From assembly GCA_946628965.1 (NCBI GenBank), contig CAMOXI010000017.1:1-34302 (forward strand): DNA of 34,302 nucleotides, given 5' to 3'. Shown piece by piece: positions 25,340 through 33,760 of the stretch. The position numbers and the translations under genes are program-made. Source of the stretch: an uncultured Clostridia bacterium (GTDB lineage Bacteria; Bacillota; Clostridia; Oscillospirales; Oscillospiraceae). Under the pieces are notes generated by a model, which had not been told where the DNA came from, searched no databases, and saw only the letters and a program-made list of their open reading frames with translations. Numbering within the stretch: the stretch's first letter is position 1; the number at the start of each line of letters is the position of its first letter.

Positions 25340-25367
25340 TCAATTGCGAAACCCGTTTCGCAATTGA
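25340..25367. repeat. 28-bp palindrome in the uvrA-recD2 gap
   Basis: Arms TCAATTGCGAAAC (25340-25352) and GTTTCGCAATTGA (25355-25367) are perfectly complementary around a CC centre. There is no U-tract on either side, so it does not look like a simple terminator. It lies about 38 bp upstream of the recD2 start, in a 123-bp gap. It could be an operator, a processing site or a small dispersed repeat. Confidence 0.8.
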
Positions 25368-25425
25368 GAACTCGCAACTATCGCAGCGGGCAAAAGTCCG
25401 GCTTTGTCAGCAAGTTACACGAGCA

Positions 25426-28248
25426 TCATAGGATGGACTTCAGAAATTGTCCGGTGAAGCTCTCTTCACATTTGGCGCAATCCTCGGGCGTACCGGCGAA
25501 AACCAGATTTCCGCCGCCGTCGCCGCCTTCCGGGCCAAGGTCGATGATGTGATCGGCCACCTTGATCACGTCCAGATTGTGTTCGATGACGACCACGGTG
25601 TTGCCCGCGTCGGTAAGGCGGTTCAGAATATCAATGAGCTTGTGCACGTCTGCGATGTGCAGGCCGGTGGTGGGCTCGTCCAGCACGTAGACCGTGCTGC
25701 CCGTGCTGCGCTTACTCAGTTCCGTTGCCAGCTTCACACGCTGGGCCTCGCCGCCGGAGAGCGTGGTGCTCGACTGCCCCAGCTTCACATAGCCAAGGCC
25801 CACGTCGTAGAGAGTCTGAATCTTGGAGAGGATCTTCTGCTGGTTCTGAAAGAAGCTGCAGGCCTCCTCCACAGTCATGTCCAGCACCTCGGCGATATTT
25901 TTCCCTTTGTAGCGCACCTCCAGCGTCTCCCGGTTATAGCGTTTACCGCCGCAGACATCGCAGGGCACGTACACATCGGGCAAAAAGTGCATCTCGATCT
26001 TCAACAGGCCGTCGCCGGAACAGGCCTCGCAGCGGCCTCCCTTCACATTGAACGAGAAGCGGCCCTGGCCGTAGCCGCGGAGCTTCGCGTCGTTGGTGGA
26101 GGCGAAGAGATCGCGGATATCGTTGAAGACGCCGGTGTAGGTGGCAGGATTGGAGCGGGGCGTGCGGCCGATGGGACTCTGATCCAGCGCGATCACCTTG
26201 TCCACATACTCCAGGCCCTCCACGGCGTCACATTTGCCGGGACGGACCTTCATGCGGTTTTTCTCGGAGGCGAGGGTCTTATACAGCACCTCGTTGATCA
26301 GCGAAGACTTGCCGCTGCCGGATACGCCCGTCACGCAAACGAGCTTGCCCAGCGGGATCTCCACGTCGATCCCCTTCAGATTGTTCTCCCGTGCGCCGCG
26401 GATCCAGATGCTGCGGCCGCTGCCCGCGCGCCGGGTCTCCGGAACGGGGATGCGCCTGCGCCCGCTCAGATACTGGCCGGTGATGGATTCCTCACAGGCG
26501 CAGATGTCCTCCACCGAGCCGGCGCAGACCACCCGGCCGCCGTTTATGCCGGCGCCGGGACCGATGTCGATCACATGATCGGCCGCGCGCATGGTCTCCT
26601 CGTCGTGCTCGACGACGATCAGGGTGTTGCCCAGATCCCGCAGCTGTTCCAGCGTTTTGAGGAGCTTGGCGTTATCCCTCTGATGCAGGCCGATGCTGGG
26701 CTCGTCCAGGATGTACAGCACACCCATCAGGCTGGAGCCGATCTGAGTGGCGAGGCGGATGCGCTGGCTCTCGCCGCCGGAGAGCGTCGCCGCCGTGCGG
26801 GAGAGGGTCAGATAGCCGAGGCCCACGCTCTGCAGGAAGCCCAGGCGGGCGCGGATCTCCTTGAGGATCTGCTGGGCAATCATCTGTTCCTTTTCCGTCA
26901 GCGAAAGCTTTTCGATAAACTCCAGCGCTTTCACGACGGAGAGGTCGGTAAAGGCCGCAATGTCCATGCCGCCCACCGTTACAGCCAGCGCCGTCGGTTT
27001 GAGCCGCCGCCCCTTACAGGCCGGGCACGGGATCTCGGACATGCACTCCTCGATGTCCGCCCGCATGGAGGGGCTCTGCGTCTCGCGGTAGCGGCGCTCA
27101 AGGTTATTCACGATGCCCTCGAATTCGCGCTTGATGACGCCGAAGCCCTCGTTTTTTTCGTAATGGAGCTGCAGCGGCTCGCCCTTCGTCCCGTACAGGA
27201 TCGCGTCCACGGCCTCCTTCGGGAGCTTGCGGATGGGATCCGTGAGTTTGAAGTGATAGCGCTTTGAGAGCGCGTCAAAATACATACGGGAGATGCCGTC
27301 GCTCTTCACATTGCCCCAGCCGGAGGCGGTGATGCCGCCGTCCATAATGGAGAGGTTCGGGTTCGGCATGATGAGATCCGGGTCAATGAGCATCTGGGTA
27401 CCGAGACCTGTGCAGGTGGGGCAGGCGCCCGCCGGATTGTTGAAGGAGAACAGCCGCGGCGTCAGCTCCTCGATGGAGATGCCGCAGTCGTCACAGGCGT
27501 AGTTCTGGGAGAAGGCGATCTGCCGCTGCTCGGAGGGCAGGTCGATAAACAGCAGGCCGCCGGAGAGGGCCAGCGCGGTCTCGGCCGAGTCGGTCAAACG
27601 GCGGACGATCTCGGGCTTGATGACCAGGCGGTCCACCACGATCTCGATGTTGTGCTTTTTATTTTTCTCAAGCCTGATCTCCTCGGAGAGATCGTAGAGA
27701 TTCCCGTCCACCCGTGCGCGGACATAGCCGGAGCGCTTGGCGTCCTCAAAGACCTTGACGTGCTCGCCCTTCTTGCCGCGGATCACCGGCGCCAGGATCT
27801 GAATGCGGCTCCCCTCCGGGAGCTCCATGATCCGGTCCACGATCTGGTCGATGGACTGCTGCCGGATCTCCTTGCCGCACTTGGGGCAGTGGGGAATGCC
27901 AATGCGCGCCCAGAGAAGACGCAGATAGTCATAGATCTCCGTCACCGTGCCCACCGTGGAGCGCGGGTTCTTGGAGGTGGTCTTCTGGTCGATGGAGATG
28001 GCGGGAGAAAGGCCGTCGATATAATCCACGTCCGGCTTGTCCATCTGGCCGAGGAACATGCGCGCGTAAGAGCTCAGGCTCTCCACATAGCGGCGCTGAC
28101 CCTCGGCATAGATCGTGTCGAAGGCAAGACTGGACTTGCCGCTGCCCGAGAGGCCGGTGACGACCACCAGCTTGTCGCGGGGGATCTCCACATCGATATT
28201 TTTCAGGTTATTCTCTCTTGCGCCTTTGATAAAAATGCTTTCCTGCAT
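25426..28248 (-). CDS. uvrA: Excinuclease ABC subunit A
   Basis: A 940-aa damage-recognition ATPase of nucleotide excision repair. Two ABC modules are visible: Walker [10 protein letters not shown] near residue 33 and GVSGSGKSS in the second half, with signatures [12 protein letters not shown] and [12 protein letters not shown]. Zinc-binding pairs occur as CDDC...CPTC and CEAC...CDVC. Length is standard. Its GAGG ribosome site lies in the last codons of ybaK, 2 bp upstream, so the two are coupled. Confidence 0.97.
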   Translation of the reverse strand: MQESIFIKGARENNLKNIDVEIPRDKLVVVTGLSGSGKSSLAFDTIYAEGQRRYVESLSSYARMFLGQMDKPDVDYIDGLSPAISIDQKTTSKNPRSTVGTVTEIYDYLRLLWARIGIPHCPKCGKEIRQQSIDQIVDRIMELPEGSRIQILAPVIRGKKGEHVKVFEDAKRSGYVRARVDGNLYDLSEEIRLEKNKKHNIEIVVDRLVIKPEIVRRLTDSAETALALSGGLLFIDLPSEQRQIAFSQNYACDDCGISIEELTPRLFSFNNPAGACPTCTGLGTQMLIDPDLIMPNPNLSIMDGGITASGWGNVKSDGISRMYFDALSKRYHFKLTDPIRKLPKEAVDAILYGTKGEPLQLHYEKNEGFGVIKREFEGIVNNLERRYRETQSPSMRADIEECMSEIPCPACKGRRLKPTALAVTVGGMDIAAFTDLSVVKALEFIEKLSLTEKEQMIAQQILKEIRARLGFLQSVGLGYLTLSRTAATLSGGESQRIRLATQIGSSLMGVLYILDEPSIGLHQRDNAKLLKTLEQLRDLGNTLIVVEHDEETMRAADHVIDIGPGAGINGGRVVCAGSVEDICACEESITGQYLSGRRRIPVPETRRAGSGRSIWIRGARENNLKGIDVEIPLGKLVCVTGVSGSGKSSLINEVLYKTLASEKNRMKVRPGKCDAVEGLEYVDKVIALDQSPIGRTPRSNPATYTGVFNDIRDLFASTNDAKLRGYGQGRFSFNVKGGRCEACSGDGLLKIEMHFLPDVYVPCDVCGGKRYNRETLEVRYKGKNIAEVLDMTVEEACSFFQNQQKILSKIQTLYDVGLGYVKLGQSSTTLSGGEAQRVKLATELSKRSTGSTVYVLDEPTTGLHIADVHKLIDILNRLTDAGNTVVVIEHNLDVIKVADHIIDLGPEGGDGGGNLVFAGTPEDCAKCEESFTGQFLKSIL

Positions 28249-28250
28249 GG

Positions 28251-28733
28251 TTAATCCTCAATTGTAAGATCCGCAGTCCTGCCGCGGGTAAGTTTCACAA
28301 GCTCGTCAGGCGCAAGTTCGATCTGCCAGCCGATCTTTCCGGCGCTGACAAGAACGGTCTCTTGCTCCTCCATGCTGCTGTGAAAAAAGGTCGGGTACTG
28401 CTTTTTCATGCCGATGGGAGAACAGCCCCCGCGCACATAACCGGTGAGGCCGAGAAGCTCGCTCACTTTCACCATGGCGATGTTCTTCTCCCCTGCCGCC
28501 TTCGCTGCCTTTTTCAGGTCCAGCTCCGCTGCCACCGGGATCACGAATACATAGATCCGCTTGCTGGCACCCTGAGCCACCAGAGTCTTGAACACCTTTG
28601 CCGGGTCCTGGCCCGTGATCCGCGCCACGGTAACGCCGTCCACAGCCTCGTCCCCATGGGGGTAGCTGTGTGCGGTATAGGGAATTTTCTTCTGCTCCAG
28701 CAAGCGCATCACATTGGTTTTCTGCTCTGCCAC
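28251..28733 (-). CDS. ybaK: Cys-tRNA(Pro)/Cys-tRNA(Cys) deacylase YbaK
   Basis: A 160-aa trans-editing protein that hydrolyses Cys-tRNA(Pro) formed by prolyl-tRNA synthetase. The catalytic lysine K46 ([10 protein letters not shown]) and the signature [17 protein letters not shown] are present. The start is GTG, 8 nt after GGAGGAGG. It has its own TTGAAA-17-TAAAAT promoter and leads uvrA. Confidence 0.94.
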   Translation of the reverse strand: MAEQKTNVMRLLEQKKIPYTAHSYPHGDEAVDGVTVARITGQDPAKVFKTLVAQGASKRIYVFVIPVAAELDLKKAAKAAGEKNIAMVKVSELLGLTGYVRGGCSPIGMKKQYPTFFHSSMEEQETVLVSAGKIGWQIELAPDELVKLTRGRTADLTIED

Positions 28734-28768
28734 CGGGATTTCCTCCTCCGGAGTAATCTAACCTGTTT

Positions 28769-28797
28769 ATTTTACTCTATTTCCATGATTCTTTCAA
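28769..28797 (-). promoter_or_regulatory. Sigma-A promoter for ybaK-uvrA
   Basis: On the minus strand, TTGAAA (28797-28792) and TAAAAT (28774-28769) are 17 bp apart. Transcription should begin near 28762, just before the GGAGGAGG of ybaK, leaving a leader of about 30 nt. Confidence 0.8.
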
Positions 28798-28821
28798 CAA
28801 GAAAAGATGAAGTTTTGATAC

Positions 28822-28853
28822 AAAAAAACAGCCCGCGGCAAAGCCGCGGGCTG
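28822..28853 (-). terminator. Intrinsic terminator of the TetR-family gene
   Basis: An 11-bp GC-rich stem (CAGCCCGCGGC at 28829-28839 with GCCGCGGGCTG at 28843-28853) with an AAA loop. On the minus strand it is followed by seven T (28828-28822). It insulates the regulator from ybaK-uvrA. Confidence 0.92.
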
Positions 28854-28872
28854 GCAGAGCATTCGTGAGCTC

Positions 28873-29430
28873 TTATTTGATCTGAAAACGCGCCAGGATA
28901 TTCTCCACACTGTTGTCCATCACACGCAGGATGCGCTCCGTGGTGATCTCCTTCGGCATCTGCATGCCCAGATCCATCCAGTGGGCAATGAAGCCGATGG
29001 CGCACTTGGCGTAAAACTGCACCGTGAACTCGAAATCCTGCCGGTCGATATTCATGCCCTCGGAGACGATGACTGCGAAGCTGCGAATGCAGCCTGCCAT
29101 TTTCTCCTCCAGATAACGGAGCATATAGAGCCTGCTGTTGGAATTATACACGTTCAGCGTAAAGGTGCTGTTATCCTGCAGATACTGCATGAAAATCAGC
29201 ACATCCTCGCGCCAGTGCTCAAAGACGACCTCATGCGGGAGCACCCGGTTAGCGTCCTCCTCAAAGACCCATTCCAGCAGATCATACACATCGTCAAAGT
29301 GATAGTAAAATGTCTGGCGGTTCACGCCGCAGATCTCCACCAGGTCCTTGACCGTGATTTTATCGATCGGCTTGACGGCCATCATCTGTTTGAGGGCCGC
29401 GGCCAGAGATTCTTTTGTACTGCTGGACAT
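28873..29430 (-). CDS. TetR/AcrR-family transcriptional regulator (DhaS-like C-terminal domain)
   Basis: A 185-aa protein with a TetR helix-turn-helix (residues ~24-46: ITVKDLVEICGVNRQTFYYHF). The C-terminal region has the helical pattern seen in DhaS-like TetR proteins (ligand domain TetR_C_8 type), with FYAKCAIGFIAHWMDLGM. The first ATG has GGAGGAG 7 nt upstream. It is divergent from the unknown membrane protein at 29589, and the intergenic region holds promoters for both, so that gene is a candidate target. The ligand is unknown. Confidence 0.88.
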   Translation of the reverse strand: MSSSTKESLAAALKQMMAVKPIDKITVKDLVEICGVNRQTFYYHFDDVYDLLEWVFEEDANRVLPHEVVFEHWREDVLIFMQYLQDNSTFTLNVYNSNSRLYMLRYLEEKMAGCIRSFAVIVSEGMNIDRQDFEFTVQFYAKCAIGFIAHWMDLGMQMPKEITTERILRVMDNSVENILARFQIK

Positions 29431-29477
29431 GGTCGTTCTCCTCCGGATCTCACAAGATTAAACATTTGATTTTTTTG

Positions 29478-29507
29478 ATTATAACACGAACAAGCTGACA
29501 GGGTAAA
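29478..29507 (-). promoter_or_regulatory. Extended -10 promoter for the TetR-family gene
   Basis: On the minus strand, TGTTATAAT gives an extended -10 (TATAAT at 29483-29478). The best -35 is TTTACC (29507-29502) at 18 bp, a weak match. Confidence 0.6.
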
Positions 29508-29536
29508 GGTTTTTTCTTGTTATTTCGTCAAAATAC

Positions 29537-29565
29537 TTGAAAATGCATGGATGCTCCACTAAAAT
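29537..29565 (+). promoter_or_regulatory. Sigma-A promoter for the 184-aa membrane protein
   Basis: TTGAAA (29537-29542) and TAAAAT (29560-29565) are 17 bp apart. The predicted start near 29572 lies only a few bases before the GGGAGGG ribosome site, giving a very short leader. The ATG at 29547 lies inside the promoter spacer, so it cannot be the start for this transcript. Confidence 0.8.
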
Positions 29566-29588
29566 ACGAGTGGACGGGAGGGATAACG

Positions 29589-30143
29589 GTGTCATCGAAG
29601 AAAAACACGCTGCAGCTGATCCTTCGCCTGTCGATCCTGCTTCTCATCCTGCTGCTGGTTATTATCGCGGTTTTTGCGTACCTGCACAGGGTCAAAGCCG
29701 CGGCAGCAGCCGGGCGGCAGAATACGGAGAGCACCGTGCTTGTCACCATTGCCCCTGAGCCGGATGTTCTCATGCCCGGCAGCCGCTGGCGTGGTGTGCT
29801 GCGCATCACGAACCACAAAGGAAAGGGGTATCTGAAAAACGGCACCTATCCCGTGTACGGTCTGATCGACCGCAATGAGGAGGGTTTCTATTTCGAGCTT
29901 TACGGTGACGACGATCCGTACGGTCTCTCTCCCCTGCTGACCATGTATGTGACGATCGATTACAATACGCTCACCCCCAGGATCGGAACGGAAGACGCGC
30001 GCTTTTACTATATCTGGCTGGATGAACGGGATGTTTCAAGTCTGACCATGAAGCTGACAAACGGCACTCTTACCAGCAGTTACTTTTATAACGACGGAAC
30101 GGAGAGCTGCCAGATCGATTTTAGTATAAAACAGGAAAAATAA
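29589..30143 (+). CDS. Membrane-anchored extracytoplasmic protein of unknown function
   Basis: A 184-aa protein starting at GTG with GGGAGGG 6 nt upstream. One strong hydrophobic helix (about residues 7-28, LILRLSILLLILLLVII-type) follows a basic KK, so it is anchored with a type II topology and no lipobox. An alanine-rich linker (VKAAAAAGRQ) leads to a ~140-residue domain rich in Tyr, Asp and Thr, with segments such as LRITNHKGKGYL, GFYFELYGDDD and RFYYIWLDE that suggest a beta-sheet or barrel. One cysteine lies near the C-terminus. I do not recognise a family. It lies between a divergent TetR gene and secG. Confidence 0.75.
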   Translation: MSSKKNTLQLILRLSILLLILLLVIIAVFAYLHRVKAAAAAGRQNTESTVLVTIAPEPDVLMPGSRWRGVLRITNHKGKGYLKNGTYPVYGLIDRNEEGFYFELYGDDDPYGLSPLLTMYVTIDYNTLTPRIGTEDARFYYIWLDERDVSSLTMKLTNGTLTSSYFYNDGTESCQIDFSIKQEK

Positions 30144-30146
30144 TAC

Positions 30147-30175
30147 TTGAATTACCAAAACCGATATGGTATACT
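30147..30175 (+). promoter_or_regulatory. Sigma-A promoter for secG
   Basis: TTGAAT (30147-30152) and TATACT (30170-30175) are 17 bp apart, with the -35 box starting 4 bp after the stop of the upstream gene. The predicted start is near 30182, giving a leader of about 38 nt that contains AAAGGA before the secG ATG. Confidence 0.8.
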
Positions 30176-30219
30176 CATAAAGCTTGTTAGCGGTACATTA
30201 TCGAAAGGATTGAAAATAC

Positions 30220-30465
30220 ATGAGTGCTGTTACCATTATCTTCACCGTTCTTCAGGTTCTCTCCGGTCTGGCTGTCACCGCCATCGTGCTGATGCAGAGC
30301 GGCAAGAGTGCCGGCCTGTCCGGCGCCATTTCCGGCGGCGCAGAGACTTTCATGTCCAAGGGCAAGGCCAAGACCTGGGACGCCAAGCTCGCCAAGGCCA
30401 CCAAGTGGTTCGCGCTGGCTTTCGTCATCCTGACTCTGGTCCTGAACCTGCTGAAGAACTTCTGA
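30220..30465 (+). CDS. secG: Preprotein translocase subunit SecG
   Basis: An 81-aa subunit of the SecYEG channel. Two helices (about 4-24 and 60-78) flank the conserved VLMQSGKSAGLSGAISGG loop, which identifies SecG. Length is typical. Unlike many Firmicutes, no rnr, smpB or tmRNA gene follows within this window; instead a hairpin array and a convergent transporter lie downstream. Confidence 0.95.
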   Translation: MSAVTIIFTVLQVLSGLAVTAIVLMQSGKSAGLSGAISGGAETFMSKGKAKTWDAKLAKATKWFALAFVILTLVLNLLKNF

Positions 30466-30487
30466 TTCTTTCCTGAACAAGCAAACT

Positions 30488-30515
30488 GAGAGCCGAACGG
30501 AAACGTTCGGCTCTC
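30488..30515 (+). terminator. Hairpin downstream of secG (no clear U-tract)
   Basis: A perfect 12-bp stem (GAGAGCCGAACG with CGTTCGGCTCTC) and a GAAA tetraloop, 22 bp after the secG stop. The following bases (ATGCTGTAG) lack a T-run, so it may stabilise the 3' end or act in processing rather than terminate by itself. Confidence 0.6.
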
Positions 30516-30612
30516 ATGCTGTAGTAAAAACCTTGAGACAGAAGATGGACACGCATGGGGAGAGCGCGAGAGGAGATTGGTTATTCCCTCTCGCGTTTGA
30601 TATTCTCAAAAA

Positions 30613-30642
30613 AGAGAACTTTTTCGGAAGTCCTCTTTTTTG
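30613..30642. terminator. Bidirectional terminator within the hairpin train
   Basis: AGAGAACTT (30613-30621) pairs with AAGTCCTCT (30628-30636) with one mismatch. The plus strand continues with T6, and the minus strand reads into a T-run from the A-tract at 30608-30612. It can serve secG (plus) and the transporter operon (minus). Confidence 0.65.
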
Positions 30643-30666
30643 ATGCTCAAGGTGTCCACACCTTGA

Positions 30667-30701
30667 GAGTCGAACAGATCGTTCGGCTCATCGCTTTTTT
30701 T
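30667..30701 (+). terminator. Second plus-strand terminator after secG
   Basis: GAGTCGAAC (30667-30675) pairs with GTTCGGCTC (30681-30689) with one G-U pair, followed 5 nt later by seven T. Confidence 0.65.
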
Positions 30702-30740
30702 GATATTCAAAAGAACAATACTCCCGGTTCATGCGGCTGA

Positions 30741-30835
30741 CTGTCATCCTGAGGAACGGAGTGACGAAGGATCTCTTATCGCATGGAAATAGAGTTTATT
30801 GAGATCCTTCGACTTCACTTCTTTCAGGATCACAG
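30741..30835. repeat. Imperfect inverted repeat, MITE-like (CTGTCATCCTGA...)
   Basis: A left arm at 30741-30775 beginning CTGTCATCCTGAGG and ending GAAGGATCTC is mirrored by a right arm at 30801-30835 (GAGATCCTTCGAC... to AGGATCACAG), with mismatches mainly in the middle and a 25-bp AT-rich centre. Intergenic repeats with a TCATCCTGAG...GAAGGATCTC arm are common in gut Firmicutes (my recollection, not searched). The remaining bases, 30836-30891, contain nothing I can identify. Confidence 0.7.
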
Positions 30836-30891
30836 ATTCAGGGCTAATTCAAGCCGGCGGTACAACCGATGTTTTTGTCTGTGACAGATGC

Positions 30892-31968
30892 TTACAGCAC
30901 ATGCACGGAATCGGGCTCGAACACCAGCGAGCAGCTGTCGCCCACCTGGTAGATGTGCTTGTTCTTCGGGTTGTGCTCCTCCAGCTTCACCAGTGTATCG
31001 CCCACCATCACATGGTAGTTCTGGTAGGAACCCATGAAGCAGGACAGCACCACCTTGCAGGGCAGGCCGCCCTCATCTGCCAGCGTGGCGGCTTCCGGAC
31101 GGAGAACCACGGTATACTCCTCGCCGACCTTCATTTCGCCGCGGCCGGGAACCAGCAGCTCGTTTCCTTCCACATTGAGCTTGGCATACTTCCCTTCCCT
31201 GGACAGCATCGTGCCGCGCAGGAAGTTTGCCTCGCCGATAAAGTCCGCCACGAACTCGTCCACAGGATGATAATAGATCTCCTGGGGCGTGCCCATCTGG
31301 GCGACAAAGCCCTTGTTCATGATGATGATCTTGTCGGACAGGGCCATGGCTTCGGACTGGTCATGGGTGACGTAGATGGCCGTGATACCCACTTCCTGCT
31401 GGATGCGGCGGATCTCGGTGCGCATGGAGACGCGGAGCTTCGCGTCCAGGTTGGAAAGCGGCTCGTCAAAGAGCAGCACGGAGGGCTCGATGACCAGGGC
31501 GCGAGCCAGGGCAACACGCTGCTGCTGGCCGCCGGAGAGCTGGTTCGTCATGCGGCTCTCCATGCCCTCCAGCTCCACCAGCTTCAGGATGCGCATGACG
31601 CGCTCCTTGATCTGATCCTTGGGCACCTTACGCAGCTTCAGGCCGTAGGCCACGTTATCGAACACGTTGTAATGCGGCAGCAGTGCATAGCTCTGGAAGA
31701 CCATCGCAGTGTCGCGCTTGTTGGGCGTGAGCTCGTTGATGGGCTCGTCCCCAAGGTAGATTTCGCCCTCATCCGGGCTCTCAAAGCCGGCGATCATGCG
31801 CAGCGTCGTGGTCTTGCCGCAGCCGGAGGGACCGAGCAGCGTCACAAAGCTGCCGGGTTCAATGGTCAGGTTCGTATCCTTGACAGCATAGAATTCCTTG
31901 CCGGTCTTCGGATCCTGATAGATTTTCGAAATATGTTCCAGACGTACGCCTTTTTTCACTTTTTCCAT
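30892..31968 (-). CDS. ABC transporter ATP-binding protein (Fe3+/spermidine/phosphonate type)
   Basis: A 358-aa importer ATPase. Walker A GPSGCGKTT is at 46-54, signature LSGGQ at 144-148, Walker B LLFDEP at 165-170 and the switch histidine in VTHDQSEAMAL. A C-terminal TOBE-type regulatory domain (LRPEAATLADEGG...) follows. It resembles FbpC, PotA and PhnT-like subunits. GGAGGA precedes the ATG, overlapping the end of the permease gene 3 bp upstream. Substrate cannot be assigned from the ATPase. Confidence 0.92.
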   Translation of the reverse strand: MEKVKKGVRLEHISKIYQDPKTGKEFYAVKDTNLTIEPGSFVTLLGPSGCGKTTTLRMIAGFESPDEGEIYLGDEPINELTPNKRDTAMVFQSYALLPHYNVFDNVAYGLKLRKVPKDQIKERVMRILKLVELEGMESRMTNQLSGGQQQRVALARALVIEPSVLLFDEPLSNLDAKLRVSMRTEIRRIQQEVGITAIYVTHDQSEAMALSDKIIIMNKGFVAQMGTPQEIYYHPVDEFVADFIGEANFLRGTMLSREGKYAKLNVEGNELLVPGRGEMKVGEEYTVVLRPEAATLADEGGLPCKVVLSCFMGSYQNYHVMVGDTLVKLEEHNPKNKHIYQVGDSCSLVFEPDSVHVL

Positions 31969-31971
31969 GGC

Positions 31972-33681
31972 TTAGTCCTCCTTGATCTTTCTGCTGGTGC
32001 CGAAATACTTGATGAACAGATTCATGAGCAGCACAGCGCCGTAGGTGATGATGATCAGAATGGTGGCAAACGCACAGGCAAGGCTGAAGGAGCCCTTCTC
32101 CGCGAACTCGTTGATCTGCACGGTGATGAGCAGATAGCTCGGCGTCACCAGCAGGATGATGGCGGAAATGGCGGTGATGCTGCGGACAAAGGCCGTGACC
32201 AGGCCGGAGAGGAAGGAATCCTTGATGAGCGGCAGCGTCACCGTCATAAAGACCTTGAAGCTGTCCGCGCCCATGTCGTAGGCGGATTCCTCAATGCTCT
32301 TGTCGATCTGCCGCAGGGCGGAGATGCCGCTGCGGGTACCGGTCGGCAGGGAGCGGACCACAAAGACGATGATCAGGATCAGACCGGTGCCGTAGATGCC
32401 CTGCAGGATGCCGGTGTGGAACAGGCCGCCGGAGAAGCCGCGGATATAGCCGACGCCGAGAACCGTGCCCGGCACAGCCATGGCCAGCATAGAGACGGCC
32501 TCGATAAAGCCCTTGGCTCTGAAGTTGCGCTTGACCACCAGATAGGAGATGATCATACTCAGAAGCGCCGTGACAGGGGCTGCGATCAGGGAGAGCACAA
32601 AGGAGTCCTTAAAGGCCTTCAGGCCGTGGTAGCGGGTAAAGACCTGGCTGAACCACTTGCCGGTCAGTGGGAAGAACTTGTAGCCCCAGGTCGGGAAGCA
32701 GGCGCCGATGGGGACGCAGATGTACATCATGATAACGAAGATCGCACCCAGAGAGCAGAGGATCGTGAGCGGGATCTTGACGCTCTTGTCCTCTATGAGC
32801 ATACGGGCGCGGGAGGCTTTGCCGGTCAGGGTGGCGGCGGTCTTGGCCTCCAGATAGTACTTCTGCACGGCGAACATCAGCAGGGTGATGCACAGCAGCA
32901 CCACGGCCATCGCGGCAGCGCCGGCCTTGTCATAGGCGCCGGTGATCTGCAGGTAGATCGTGGTGGCCAGCGTATCGTAAGAGCCGCCGATGATCATGGG
33001 GTTTGCAAAGTCGGCGATGGACTCGATGAAGGTCACGAGGAAGGCGTTGCCGAGGCCGGGCAGCATCAGCGGCAGCGTCACATCGGCAAAGACCTTCCAG
33101 CGGCCGGCGCCCATATCCCGGGCAGCCTCCTCCAGGGAGGGGTCGATGTTCTTCAGCAGGCCCTTGAGCATCATGTAGCAGACCGGGAAGAAAGTCAGCG
33201 TCTGCACGATGACGATGCCCCAGTAACCGTAGACGCTGTTGTCATAGATGCCGAGCAGGAAGCGGGTGATCAGTCCCGCCTTGCCGAAGAGCATGATCAT
33301 CGACAGGCTCAGCACAAACGGCGGTGACACGACCGGCAGCATGGAGACGACCTTGAAGAGGCCGCCCACGAAGCGGTTGAGGCGGACATAGACCTCCACA
33401 TAGGCAAAGAGAAGGCCGATGAAGGTGGAAAAGATGCCCACGACAAAGCCGACCTTCAGGGTATTGGTGATGGCCTTCGTAAAGGAGGGCATGGCGAAAA
33501 TGCGCTTGAAGATGCTGAAGCCGAAGCTGCCGTCCCCCACGAAGCTGTCCACCAGCAGGATCGCCAGCGGATAGAGAATAAACAGAGTCAGAAACGTGAT
33601 CAGCACGACGATGGTTGTGACCATGATGGGGTCAGCCAGAAATTTCTTCCGATCCAGCGCCGCGCCCTGGCTTCTTGCCAT
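31972..33681 (-). CDS. ABC transporter permease, fused double domain (FbpB/AfuB-like)
   Basis: A 569-aa membrane protein with about 12 helices, made of two tandem BPD_transp_1 permease domains. Each half has an EAA-type loop: EEAARDMGAGRWKVFADVTLP in the first and EESAYDMGADSFKVFMTVTLP in the second. Such fusions are typical of ferric iron (Fbp/Afu) and 2-aminoethylphosphonate importers. I start at 33681 (MARSQGAALDRKK), 9 nt after AAAGGAG; the upstream in-frame extension reads through the terminator hairpin. Confidence 0.92.
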   Translation of the reverse strand: MARSQGAALDRKKFLADPIMVTTIVVLITFLTLFILYPLAILLVDSFVGDGSFGFSIFKRIFAMPSFTKAITNTLKVGFVVGIFSTFIGLLFAYVEVYVRLNRFVGGLFKVVSMLPVVSPPFVLSLSMIMLFGKAGLITRFLLGIYDNSVYGYWGIVIVQTLTFFPVCYMMLKGLLKNIDPSLEEAARDMGAGRWKVFADVTLPLMLPGLGNAFLVTFIESIADFANPMIIGGSYDTLATTIYLQITGAYDKAGAAAMAVVLLCITLLMFAVQKYYLEAKTAATLTGKASRARMLIEDKSVKIPLTILCSLGAIFVIMMYICVPIGACFPTWGYKFFPLTGKWFSQVFTRYHGLKAFKDSFVLSLIAAPVTALLSMIISYLVVKRNFRAKGFIEAVSMLAMAVPGTVLGVGYIRGFSGGLFHTGILQGIYGTGLILIIVFVVRSLPTGTRSGISALRQIDKSIEESAYDMGADSFKVFMTVTLPLIKDSFLSGLVTAFVRSITAISAIILLVTPSYLLITVQINEFAEKGSFSLACAFATILIIITYGAVLLMNLFIKYFGTSRKIKED

Positions 33682-33710
33682 AGAAACTGCTCCTTTCGCT
33701 TGATTTGTAT

Positions 33711-33744
33711 AAAACAAGGATGGCGGAAAAATCCGCCATCCTTG
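33711..33744 (-). terminator. Attenuating terminator between binding-protein and permease genes
   Basis: A perfect 13-bp stem (33715-33727 with 33732-33744) and AAAA loop, followed on the minus strand by TTTTAT. Such hairpins after the binding-protein gene commonly make it more abundant than the membrane parts. Confidence 0.85.
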
Positions 33745-33760
33745 CGGTGTTATGCAGGAA

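Larger units (their letters stand above)
30565..30701. repeat. Train of four hairpins with recurring T-run and GATATTC-like spacers
   Basis: Hairpins at 30565-30595 (9-bp stem), 30613-30636 (9 bp with one mismatch, followed by six T), 30646-30667 (9 bp, TCCA loop), and 30667-30689 (9 bp with a G-U pair, then seven T at 30695-30701). The last one repeats the CGAAC/GTTCGGCTC arms of the hairpin at 30488-30515. After three of these stems a similar stretch recurs: tttGATATTCTCAA, tttGATGCTCAA and tttGATATTCAAAA. No ORF or recognisable RNA gene overlaps it. Confidence 0.6.

Noticed and set aside
25340-25367. Calling the palindrome a LexA/SOS box
   Set aside because: Each half-site differs from CGAAC/GTTCG at a conserved base, and there is no second copy before uvrA; kept only as a palindrome.
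30466-30891. tmRNA or tRNA gene after secG
   Set aside because: I searched for an alanyl acceptor-like end, CCA, a T-loop GTTCGA pattern and a peptide tag ORF; the CGAAC/GTTCG matches belong to simple hairpins, not a cloverleaf.
30799-33327. 842-codon plus-strand ORF opposite the ABC transporter genes
   Set aside because: His/Asp/Gln/Gly-rich composition is the expected mirror of the real minus-strand ATPase and permease; no ribosome site or domain.
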